A stretch of 64,000 nucleotides of DNA from Candidatus Kapaibacterium sp. Its GTDB lineage: Bacteria; Bacteroidota; Ignavibacteria; Kapaibacteriales; UBA2268. Location of the stretch: NCBI GenBank assembly GCA_938031175.1, contig CALHGZ010000002.1:1-64000 (forward strand). Direction: 5' to 3'. The notes beneath the pieces are model-generated. The model searched no databases. It was not told the DNA's origin and saw only the letters and a program-made list of their open reading frames with translations. The position numbers and the translations under genes were made by a program. Positions 53,062-61,394 of the stretch are shown in pieces. Each line of letters starts with the position of its first letter. The first letter of the stretch is position 1.

Positions 53062-54453
53062 ATGAAAACACGAATTGAACGAGACTCGATGGGTGAAATC
53101 GAGGTACCAGTTGATGTTTACTGGGGGGCTCAATCAGCCCGTTCACTTATCCATTTTGCTATAGGAATTGAAAAAATGCCTCGTGAAATTATAAGAGCAA
53201 TTGGTATTTTAAAGAAAGCATCAGCCCTTACTAATGCTGAATTAGGTGTATTACCAAAGGAGAAAGCTGAATTAATTGTCCAAGCAGCAGACGAAGTAAT
53301 TGAAGGTAAGTTGGATGCTCATTTCCCGTTGTCAATTTGGCAAACTGGCTCAGGCACCCAAACAAATATGAATGCAAATGAAGTTATATCGAACAGAGCC
53401 ATCGAAATTGCCGGTGGCGTCATGGGGTCAAAAAAACCGATTCATCCCAATGATGATGTAAATAAATCTCAAAGTTCTAATGACACTTTCCCTACAGCAA
53501 TGCACATAGCTGCTGCTGAAATTCTAAATCATAGGTTGTTACCTGCTGTAGCTTTATTAAGAAATACCTTAGCCGAAAAAGCAGAAGCTTTTAAGGATAT
53601 TATTAAGGTTGGTCGAACACATCTTATGGACGCTGTTCCGCTTACTTTAGGCCAGGAATTCTCCGGATATGTACATCAACTCGATAAAGCTATTGAACGT
53701 ATTAATCTGACACTGCCAGGCTTGTATGAATTGGCTCTTGGTGGCACTGCCGTTGGTACTGGACTAAATGCACACAAGGATTTTGCTGTGAAAGTAGCAC
53801 AAAAAATTGCTGAAATCACCGGACTTCCCTTTATTTCAGCACCGAACAAATTCGAAGCCTTAGCATCCCACGATGCCCTTGTTTTTGCTCATGGAGCTTT
53901 GAAGACGCTTGCTGCATCACTTATGAAAATTGCAAATGATATTCGATGGCTTGCTTCTGGACCTAGATGCGGTCTTGGTGAATTATTCATACCTGAAAAT
54001 GAGCCAGGTTCATCTATAATGCCCGGTAAAGTAAATCCTACTCAATCCGAAGCTATGACTATGGTTGCTGTGCAAGTCTTTGGTAATGATGCAACGATTA
54101 ATTTTGCTGGTGCTTCAGGTAATTTTGAACTCAATGTCTTTAAGCCTGTGATTATTTATAATTTTTTGCAAAGTGCCAGACTTTTAGCTGATACTTGTAA
54201 AATGTTTAATGATCACTGTGCTGTTGGAATCGAACCAAACTATGAAAAAATAAAGTATTATCTCGAAAATACTTTAATGCTTGTAACTGCATTAAATCCT
54301 CATATCGGATATGATAATGCTGCTAAAATTGCAAAACATGCACATAAGACTGGCAAAACATTAAAAGAAGCAGCTGTTGAACTTGGACTGCTCACTGCCG
54401 AGGAGTTCGATGAAAAAGTTAGACCAGAAAATATGATTGGACCGAAATTATAA
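53062..54453 (+). CDS. fumC: Class II fumarate hydratase FumC
   Basis: Interconverts fumarate and malate in the TCA cycle. The 463-aa protein has [65 protein letters not shown] and the superfamily signature [11 protein letters not shown] with catalytic Ser near 318. The C-terminal small domain ends [11 protein letters not shown]. The GTGTQTNMN region and the signature separate it from argininosuccinate lyase and aspartase. A hairpin lies between it and murB. Confidence 0.95.
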   Translation: MKTRIERDSMGEIEVPVDVYWGAQSARSLIHFAIGIEKMPREIIRAIGILKKASALTNAELGVLPKEKAELIVQAADEVIEGKLDAHFPLSIWQTGSGTQTNMNANEVISNRAIEIAGGVMGSKKPIHPNDDVNKSQSSNDTFPTAMHIAAAEILNHRLLPAVALLRNTLAEKAEAFKDIIKVGRTHLMDAVPLTLGQEFSGYVHQLDKAIERINLTLPGLYELALGGTAVGTGLNAHKDFAVKVAQKIAEITGLPFISAPNKFEALASHDALVFAHGALKTLAASLMKIANDIRWLASGPRCGLGELFIPENEPGSSIMPGKVNPTQSEAMTMVAVQVFGNDATINFAGASGNFELNVFKPVIIYNFLQSARLLADTCKMFNDHCAVGIEPNYEKIKYYLENTLMLVTALNPHIGYDNAAKIAKHAHKTGKTLKEAAVELGLLTAEEFDEKVRPENMIGPKL

Positions 54454-54460
54454 TTTATCA

Positions 54461-54489
54461 GAGGCTGTTGCTTGATCAGTAACAGCCTC
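54461..54489 (+). terminator. Stem-loop between fumC and murB
   Basis: GAGGCTGTT (54461-54469) pairs with AACAGCCTC (54481-54489) around an 11-base loop. No good T-run follows (CAGTTGTTCAATT), so termination may be partial. The murB ATG is 14 bases after the hairpin. Confidence 0.5.
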
Positions 54490-54502
54490 CAGTTGTTCAA
54501 TT

Positions 54503-55528
54503 ATGGAAATTATCGAAAACGCTTCTCTCGTAAATTTTAATACCTTTCGGATTCATTGCAAAGCTAAAATTTTAGCTATTATAAGGAATCCTAATGACTT
54601 ATCCTTTTTAATGGATTACATACAAAAAAACTATCTTCAGTACTATATTCTTGGTGGTGGCTCAAATATTTTGTTTACTGAAGATTATGATGGTATTATT
54701 ATAAAAAATGATATCAAAGGTGTTCGTATAATAGAAAGTACTAATGAAAATGTTTTGCTTGATATTGCTGCTGGGGAAGATTGGAGCAGAATTGTTGAGA
54801 TCTCAATTAAAAATAAATTTTACGGTTTTGAGAATTTAGCTGCAATACCCGGTAGCGTTGGTGCCGCTCCTGTGCAAAACATCGGTGCTTACGGAGTTGA
54901 GCAAAAGGATTTTTTCCATTCACTTATTTACTATGATATCTCTGAAAGTCAGCTAGTGGAATTAAGCAATGATGACTGTAAATTTAATTATAGAGATTCG
55001 ATTTTTAAGAATGAACTAAAGAATAAAGCAATAATAACAAATGTTAGATATAAATTAAATAAGAAACCAATCTTAAATCTAAGTTATAATGAGCTTAAAA
55101 ATGAAATTCAAAAGTTTTTAGTTGTGGAACCAACTCCTGAATATATATATAATACAATTAAGAGGTTGAGAAGCAGAAAATTACCCGACTTGGCTAAATT
55201 ACCTAATGCAGGAAGTTTTTTCAAAAATCCGATCGTTTCCAAAGAAAAATTCGATGAAGTATACCAGAAATATCCAAATATGCCATTTTTTGTTCTCAAT
55301 AATGAAATGATAAAAATTCCAGCAGGATGGCTTATTGAACAATGCGGATGGAAAGGTAAACGCATCGGAGATGTTGGCGTTTTTGATAGGCACGCCCTTA
55401 TAATTGTCAATTATGGTAATGCAACTGGTAAAGATATTTTGCATTTGGCTCAGCAAATTAAAAAATCAGTAGAAGATAGATTTGGTATAATCTTGGAAAA
55501 TGAGGTCAATATTGTTGGATCTAATTAA
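54503..55528 (+). CDS. murB: UDP-N-acetylmuramate dehydrogenase MurB
   Basis: NADPH-dependent FAD enzyme that reduces UDP-GlcNAc-enolpyruvate to UDP-MurNAc for peptidoglycan. The 341-aa protein has NTFRIHCKAK, YILGGGSNILF, IPGSVGAAPVQNIGAYGVE, the catalytic Ser in LPNAGSFFKNP, GWLIEQCGWKGKRIG and a late Glu in LENEVNIVG. The length and the YNTIKRLRSRKLPD segment fit the E. coli-type (type I) enzymes. Its 3' end overlaps the T9SS subtilase gene by 8 bases, convergent. Confidence 0.95.
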   Translation: MEIIENASLVNFNTFRIHCKAKILAIIRNPNDLSFLMDYIQKNYLQYYILGGGSNILFTEDYDGIIIKNDIKGVRIIESTNENVLLDIAAGEDWSRIVEISIKNKFYGFENLAAIPGSVGAAPVQNIGAYGVEQKDFFHSLIYYDISESQLVELSNDDCKFNYRDSIFKNELKNKAIITNVRYKLNKKPILNLSYNELKNEIQKFLVVEPTPEYIYNTIKRLRSRKLPDLAKLPNAGSFFKNPIVSKEKFDEVYQKYPNMPFFVLNNEMIKIPAGWLIEQCGWKGKRIGDVGVFDRHALIIVNYGNATGKDILHLAQQIKKSVEDRFGIILENEVNIVGSN

Positions 55529-58500
55529 TTACTACAAACTTTTTCAGTTCAGATTCAATTTTCGAGCCATCAGGGGTTAATCTAATGATTCTATATAAAT
55601 ATACTCCGCTTTTCAATCGCTTTCCATTTTTATCAGTTACATCCCAACTGAAACCACCATTTCCATCATTTTCATAAAGAGTTTGAATAAGTTCACCATT
55701 TAGTGTTAAGATATCAATTTCACAACGCTCGGGTAGCATCGCAAAAGTGAGATATTCATCTCGAGTAAAAAGGAATGGATTGGGATAAGCGAATGTTTCA
55801 TTTATATCATCATTAGTAAAGACGAAACCGAGCGTATTCCCAGCACCTTTTGTCATTGGATTTCCTGTCTTAGAAGCTACGTTAAATACAGTAATTGTAT
55901 AATTAAGTCCTAATGCTCCTATTGGAATGCTTGGATCTAAATATATTATGTATTTATCTGCTTTTTCGGTTGATTCGATATAAGCAATTTTTCCTTGTGG
56001 CATAAGTAAATAATTGCTAATATTGGTCGCTTGCTCGACAATTGCATCTTCTGAGTATGTTAATGTCAATTTCTCAGATGAATTAACAGTAATATTTTTT
56101 AAATATAATTCTTGGCTTTTCTCTGATAAATCTATTGAAAATTTTATAATGGTATCAATTGAAGGTATTTTGTAATAATCCCGAAATGAGTTGCATTTTA
56201 AACTATATTTACCGTTATTGATTGGATAGTTGAAGCTTAAAAGCAGAATTGAGTCAGAAGAAAATTGTACTGTATTAGGATTTCCCAAATAATTCATCTC
56301 ATTATCAAATATTGAAAATAAGGTAGTTTCATATATACGATGGACTAATCTCCCCGAAAATTTCAAGAGAAATGTTTTATTATCGATTGCTGTAACAGAT
56401 ACTGGTTTAATAGGATCATTTGTGTACAATTCGATTAATTTAGACCATGAACTAAATTTGGGGTCAAGATTGGAATTATAGGAACGTATGGCGTAATAGT
56501 GATATTTGTAAGGTTGTAAGTTTTTGATTAAGAAATGATTTTCTAAAGTTTCTGCGATTAATTCAGCTATGTTATTTTCATCAATTGAATAAATTAGATA
56601 TTTTTCAGCGCTTGCTACATATCTCCAAGTGATGTAAGCTGTGGATTTGTTGATAGCCCAGCCATCAAAATCAATTGGAGTTTCTGGGGCATCAGATTTA
56701 AAATATTCAATGAATAGCGTCTTATAACCATCACAAAAACCAAGTTCATTAATTGAATTTTTATCAAAATCATAAATAATTCCACTATTAGAATAAGCGG
56801 AAGGATAGAAAAAAATTGGATTTAATTTGTTTGAGTACGTATCCCATTCGAATATATATAAATTAGGGAATAAAGTAAGAACGACCTCATCTCTATTGTT
56901 CTTCAAAAGGTCACCTGCAAGGATACCGTTTCTATATCCAACACCTGCTCTTACACCATAAAAGTAATCAGTGTAAATGACTTTAAAATCATTTCCAATG
57001 AACTTATAAATCTTTAATTGCCAAAATGTGTTGCCACCATCGTTTCGAGGGAAAAAGTAATTTGTTCCGTAGTTTAATTGTAATATCTCTTTGGTACCAT
57101 CACCATCAATATCAGCAGATGCAAGAAATTGATTCCAATCAGATTTACCAGAAGTATCAACAAAAATTCTTTTAAATGAGCCGTCAATAAATTTAAATAC
57201 AAATAAATCTCCCTGCATATTACTATGGGCTAATTCGTAATTCCCATCACCATCAAAATCTCCAAAGGCATAACCTGGAAATGTTCCAATGTATTTTTTA
57301 TTCGGTTCATTTTTGGTTTGAGCTAATAATTTATATTGGTTATTTTCAAATGTAAATAACATGAAAGAGGTATCAGAATAAGCTACAATTTCAGGAATGC
57401 CATCTTTGTCAAAGTCAAAAAATCCTGCTCCCCAGAAATTAAAGCCAAGTGTATCTTGAAATATAATATTTTCGAATGGTGTATCTCCACTTTTATGAGC
57501 CTGACTAAGGAAAGTTTTGCCGGATTGATATAGCATAATTTCAGTCAATCCGTCACCGTTTGAATCGCCTAATCCGGCAGGAATATAAATCTTTCGCAAT
57601 GTATCTCTTGGGATGAATTGTCCATCAACAAATTGGAATGTAATTACGTTTCCCCAAGTTAAATCAGTGAAATCATTTATAACAACAGATGCTTTACCGT
57701 CATTATATAAATCAGCAACATTATTAATTAGGTAAGCCGATGGTAGCAGAAATTTTTTGAAAGCAAATTTATTTTCCGGGAAAAAATCCTCAGGAAGATA
57801 AAAGTCAAATTCTTTTGTAATTGAATCGCCTTGGCTATAGTGTGCAATTGCTTTCCCTTTGTATTCGACTCCGAATTCAATCTGTTTATCAATTATCAGT
57901 GATTGGAATATGGAATATCTTTCTGACTTAGTTGAAATAATTGTATTCTCTGGTTTGTTGACGGGATGGAGTTGAACACTTAAACGTGCAGGTAACTTGG
58001 TTTTAGCAGAAATTGATAATACTCGGCGGTTGTTAAAATAAGGACTACTTATGCTAAAATCAGTAAAATCAAGTAAGGATTGACTTGAATATATTTCAAA
58101 TTGTACATTCTTTTCCAGTGTTTTTTTATTTTTCAAATTGACGATTATTTTTAGTGTATAAGTTGTATCAGCTAAGTTCTTGGTTTCTAAATTGTATATA
58201 ATATTATCTTTAATTTGGTTGAAATTATTTAATGATAAGGTATCCCATTTAGATGGATTATCACCTTTTCCCAAAAGAATTGAGAAATTGTCGAATAATG
58301 GAGTAATTATTGAACCAGTAAAATCTATAGAACTTATTTTATCTTTATTAAACAATTGTTGATTTTGAGGATGTATTATAGTTATTTCACTTTTGCCGAT
58401 ATTATTGACAGCAGACAAAGCATCGATCAAGCCAGCACCTGTGAAAATATCCCAACCTGGGCGATCAAGGTCAAAAGCGGTTGACAGTATAATGGTTTTG

Positions 58501-59786
58501 ATTTCGGATGCTGTTAATGTTTTGTCAAGTTCAATTAGCATAGCAGCAATTGAAGCAGCAAAAGGAGCAGCTAGAGATGTGCCACTGTAGGATTTGTACC
58601 TGTTACCGACTTGAGTGGTAATTATTGAAACTCCCGGTGCAACACAATCAAGCCTCGTTCCATAATTACTCCTGAAATCACGAATTAATCTAGAGTCAAT
58701 AGAACCAACTGAGACAACTTCCTCATAATCCGATGGATAATGCCTTCTGTCACTGCCATTATTTCCAGATGATGCAAACATAACACATCCCATCGAATAG
58801 GCAAATTTGATTGCATCGTGTAGTAGAGGGGAATCATAAGATTCTCCGAAACTGAAATTTAAAACTTTAGCGCCATTAAGAGCAGCATAAACAATGCCAG
58901 AAGCGATGTCATCGGTTTCGCCATTTCCAGTAGCATCCATTACACGTATGGTCATAATTTTGGCATCAGGAACTGCTCCACTGATACCAATATAATTATT
59001 CCGTGTTGCTGCAATAACACCCGAAATAGCAGTTCCATGTCCGTGTTCATCATAAGGGATTGGGTCAAGTGTAGATGCATCACCAATATTTCTTATGTTT
59101 TGGTTGACAAAATCGAATCCAATGACATCATCAATAAAGCCATTTCCGTCATCATCGATACCATTTAAATCACCGCTTATACCGTTTCGGATTTCTAAAT
59201 AATGCCAAGGCTCAAATCTACCATTTTTATTTAAATCCTCGCCTGAATTGATCCATAAATTACCGATTAGATCAGGATGATAGAAATCAATCCCCGTGTC
59301 AACGACTCCGATTATTACATCTTTGCCCGTTGCTTTCTCCCAAGCCTGTATTGTGTTCGTGGCTATTAAACCCCATTGCTCGTTAATTAGTGAATCATTG
59401 GGCAATTTTAGTCGATTGAGCTTATATTTGTAATTGGGGAATATATCTACGATATCGGGAAAAGTTTTTATGTATTCAATTATTTCATTGATTGCCGATG
59501 TCTGTGCAAAATCAATTCTATAGTAGTTTTCTAAATTTTTTAACATTTTCAATTGCTCAAAATCCAATTTTGAGCTTAAAATGGAAGCTTCTTCCAATTT
59601 ATCGTATTTTTGAAAAATCCTTTGAGAATAGATGATTTGATAATTGAATCTAAAATGGAGGTACTGTATTGCTGATGGTTTAGAAGTCTTTACAATAAAG
59701 CTTTGTGGCTTTAGATTTGACTGACTAAAAAGTGGAGGTATGAAAATTATTGAGATTAAAAAAATTAATTTGATATATCTAATCAT
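55521..59786 (-). CDS. T9SS-exported subtilisin-like (S8) protease with FG-GAP-like repeats
   Basis: A surface or secreted serine protease of 1421 aa. A signal peptide (to about LFSQS) is followed by a propeptide-like region (about 25-130). The S8 domain has Asp163 in GVVDTGIDFYHPDLIGN, His250 in DEHGHGTAISG and Ser404 in SGTSLAAPFAA. Calcium-type loops rich in Asp/Asn and GNG follow the first motif (DLNKNGRFEP, DDDGNGFIDD). Residues about 690-1010 are FG-GAP/VCBS-like repeats (DSNGDGLTEI, DFDGDGNYEL, DIDGDGTKEIL). A fibronectin-III-like part follows, and 1335-1421 is a T9SS sorting domain (AYPNPFLF, ENDGNGGFSWDVTDKNGK, LKSGVYLYRI). The target is unknown. Confidence 0.93.
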   Translation of the reverse strand: MIRYIKLIFLISIIFIPPLFSQSNLKPQSFIVKTSKPSAIQYLHFRFNYQIIYSQRIFQKYDKLEEASILSSKLDFEQLKMLKNLENYYRIDFAQTSAINEIIEYIKTFPDIVDIFPNYKYKLNRLKLPNDSLINEQWGLIATNTIQAWEKATGKDVIIGVVDTGIDFYHPDLIGNLWINSGEDLNKNGRFEPWHYLEIRNGISGDLNGIDDDGNGFIDDVIGFDFVNQNIRNIGDASTLDPIPYDEHGHGTAISGVIAATRNNYIGISGAVPDAKIMTIRVMDATGNGETDDIASGIVYAALNGAKVLNFSFGESYDSPLLHDAIKFAYSMGCVMFASSGNNGSDRRHYPSDYEEVVSVGSIDSRLIRDFRSNYGTRLDCVAPGVSIITTQVGNRYKSYSGTSLAAPFAASIAAMLIELDKTLTASEIKTIILSTAFDLDRPGWDIFTGAGLIDALSAVNNIGKSEITIIHPQNQQLFNKDKISSIDFTGSIITPLFDNFSILLGKGDNPSKWDTLSLNNFNQIKDNIIYNLETKNLADTTYTLKIIVNLKNKKTLEKNVQFEIYSSQSLLDFTDFSISSPYFNNRRVLSISAKTKLPARLSVQLHPVNKPENTIISTKSERYSIFQSLIIDKQIEFGVEYKGKAIAHYSQGDSITKEFDFYLPEDFFPENKFAFKKFLLPSAYLINNVADLYNDGKASVVINDFTDLTWGNVITFQFVDGQFIPRDTLRKIYIPAGLGDSNGDGLTEIMLYQSGKTFLSQAHKSGDTPFENIIFQDTLGFNFWGAGFFDFDKDGIPEIVAYSDTSFMLFTFENNQYKLLAQTKNEPNKKYIGTFPGYAFGDFDGDGNYELAHSNMQGDLFVFKFIDGSFKRIFVDTSGKSDWNQFLASADIDGDGTKEILQLNYGTNYFFPRNDGGNTFWQLKIYKFIGNDFKVIYTDYFYGVRAGVGYRNGILAGDLLKNNRDEVVLTLFPNLYIFEWDTYSNKLNPIFFYPSAYSNSGIIYDFDKNSINELGFCDGYKTLFIEYFKSDAPETPIDFDGWAINKSTAYITWRYVASAEKYLIYSIDENNIAELIAETLENHFLIKNLQPYKYHYYAIRSYNSNLDPKFSSWSKLIELYTNDPIKPVSVTAIDNKTFLLKFSGRLVHRIYETTLFSIFDNEMNYLGNPNTVQFSSDSILLLSFNYPINNGKYSLKCNSFRDYYKIPSIDTIIKFSIDLSEKSQELYLKNITVNSSEKLTLTYSEDAIVEQATNISNYLLMPQGKIAYIESTEKADKYIIYLDPSIPIGALGLNYTITVFNVASKTGNPMTKGAGNTLGFVFTNDDINETFAYPNPFLFTRDEYLTFAMLPERCEIDILTLNGELIQTLYENDGNGGFSWDVTDKNGKRLKSGVYLYRIIRLTPDGSKIESELKKFVVIN

Positions 59787-59890
59787 TAAGCCGTCATTTA
59801 TTAATCATTTTATTACTATAACGATGTTAACAAGCTTTTATTCATAATAAAGAAATTAAATTGCCAATAATTAATAATTTTTTGTGAAAA

Positions 59891-59910
59891 AATACCATAT
59901 TTATGGTATT
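59891..59910. promoter_or_regulatory. Perfect inverted repeat beside the lipoprotein promoter (operator candidate)
   Basis: AATACCAT (59891-59898) and ATGGTATT (59903-59910) are exact inverted repeats around 4 bases. The right arm overlaps the TTG of the promoter candidate at 59909-59939. That position fits a repressor or activator site in the divergent gap between the subtilase and the lipoprotein gene. Confidence 0.4.
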
Positions 59911-59939
59911 GTATCTTGTAAAAACCGTGTTTAATTTTG
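59909..59939 (+). promoter_or_regulatory. Candidate promoter of the lipoprotein gene
   Basis: TTG (59909-59911), a 20-base spacer, then TAATTTTG (59932-59939), a good fit to the Bacteroidota pattern. The ATG at 59980 follows 40 bases later and has CTGGAG nearby as a modest ribosome binding site. Confidence 0.4.
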
Positions 59940-59979
59940 TACAAATATTAGAATATATTATTTCATCTGGAGTATTATT

Positions 59980-61143
59980 ATGAGGAAGTTTTATTATATT
60001 ATTATCTTTACAATACTTATCGCTATTTCTTCCTGTGATAAAGTATTGGTAGATGATATGACCCTTAAAGATGTAACTGGTGGCAATAAAAATAAAAGTA
60101 ACCAACCAGTTGTTGTTGATTATGCTGCTATACCAGATTACATACCTTGCGAACCTTATACTGTCGATTTAATTGTTCATAATGACCCACTCGATCTATG
60201 GGGCAAGACTGGCATCAAAGTAGGAACATTGACTGTTACTAATGATAATTCTAATCTTTATCTCAATTTCGAGCTTAACTCTGAGCTTAGTGGAAATGGC
60301 TGCAATATTACAGAGATATCTGTTCTCATTAAAGTCTGGGAAACCTATGATGGGCAATATACCCCACGAAATAGGAAAATAAAAGTTGATCTTAGCCAAA
60401 ATCCAGCCACTAATTATACTATTCAAGTTCCTAAAAATTATATAAGTTATGATTATCCAATACCATACGATCAATCCTTTGAATGTGGCGATAATCTTAT
60501 GATTACGTCTTATGTTAAGATATGCTGTCAAAATGGTTCTTTTGGTGCAGGTGCACATGGTCAATATTATATAGTTGAAGATACACATCCTATGTATTAT
60601 GGAAATAATGATACTTATGTCGGTACATTAAATGTTAGTATTTCTAACAATAGTCTTGTAATTACTTACCAGACAATTAATAATATAGAGATAAATAGTA
60701 CTCATATACATATCTCAACAAATTGTACATATCCTGGTTATCCAGGAAATCCACAAATTGGTCAATTTGCTTATGGTTCTCATAAAGGTCAAGGACAATT
60801 CTCTGCAAATAATACAATCTATACAATAAGCATACCTTTGAGCAATTTGCAACAGATCCTTGGTTCACTTGATCTCTGCGATAAAGAATTCTGTGTTTTG
60901 GCACATGCCTCATTAAAAAATGGAGAAACAATGTTTGCTGGTTCAAATAAAGTAACTGGTCAGGGCAGATGGTATAGATTTTTCAAATTTACTATCAAAT
61001 GTAATCCACCATTGGGTGGAGGACCAGAATGCTTCGATGCATGGTCGCATGGTAATGGTAGAATATGTTTAGTACCTGACGGTTTATTCCCCGGTAGATA
61101 CTGGTATTTCGCTCTAATAGGATATATTTATTGCTGCGAATAA
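59980..61143 (+). CDS. Surface lipoprotein with repeated beta-sandwich-like domain
   Basis: A 387-aa putative lipoprotein with lipobox IAISSC and lipid Cys at 19. Two related beta segments are visible: VGTLTVTNDNSNLYLNFEL near residue 85 and VGTLNVSISNNSLVITYQT near 215. Each is followed later by a Cys-containing segment (FECGDNLMITSYVKICC; LCDKEFCVLAHASLKNG). This alternation suggests two copies of a disulfide-rich beta-sandwich domain. The VGTxxVxNDxxNLYV pattern and the hydrophobic-AHAxx-G-ET segment are ones I associate with Bacteroidota surface lipoproteins of unknown function. An intrinsic terminator follows the gene. Confidence 0.75.
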   Translation: MRKFYYIIIFTILIAISSCDKVLVDDMTLKDVTGGNKNKSNQPVVVDYAAIPDYIPCEPYTVDLIVHNDPLDLWGKTGIKVGTLTVTNDNSNLYLNFELNSELSGNGCNITEISVLIKVWETYDGQYTPRNRKIKVDLSQNPATNYTIQVPKNYISYDYPIPYDQSFECGDNLMITSYVKICCQNGSFGAGAHGQYYIVEDTHPMYYGNNDTYVGTLNVSISNNSLVITYQTINNIEINSTHIHISTNCTYPGYPGNPQIGQFAYGSHKGQGQFSANNTIYTISIPLSNLQQILGSLDLCDKEFCVLAHASLKNGETMFAGSNKVTGQGRWYRFFKFTIKCNPPLGGGPECFDAWSHGNGRICLVPDGLFPGRYWYFALIGYIYCCE

Positions 61144-61165
61144 TCTATAAAAAATAAAATAATTG

Positions 61166-61192
61166 ACTGCCAGAATTTCTGGCAGTTTTTTT
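61166..61192 (+). terminator. Intrinsic terminator after the lipoprotein gene
   Basis: ACTGCCAG (61166-61173) pairs with CTGGCAGT (61179-61186), then seven T (61186-61192). It is 23 bases after the stop codon. Confidence 0.88.
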
Positions 61193-61273
61193 ATTTTTAG
61201 CCGAAAAAAGTATTGCATTTTGTAATTCATTAATATTTATTCATCCAAATTTTATCAACTCTGTTATAAATAC

Positions 61274-61289
61274 GTAAGATTAATCTTAC
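61274..61289. repeat. 16-base perfect palindrome upstream of the arylsulfotransferase-like gene
   Basis: GTAAGATTAATCTTAC is self-complementary and lies 106 bases before the ATG at 61395. Its centre GATTAATC is the same as that of the palindrome at 1257-1286, though the arms differ. Possible operator. The rest of the 250-base gap shows only the terminator and AT-rich sequence. Confidence 0.4.
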
Positions 61290-61394
61290 ATAAATTTCAG
61301 AATATACCCGACAAATATTATTGTAACTAATATGTATTTCCATTGTTATGAAATTATATAGTATAGTTTAACGATTTTTTGTAGGGTGTAGATT

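Noticed and set aside
60196-60588. Minus-strand 130-codon frame
   Set aside because: Antisense shadow of the lipoprotein gene; no start context or recognisable motif.
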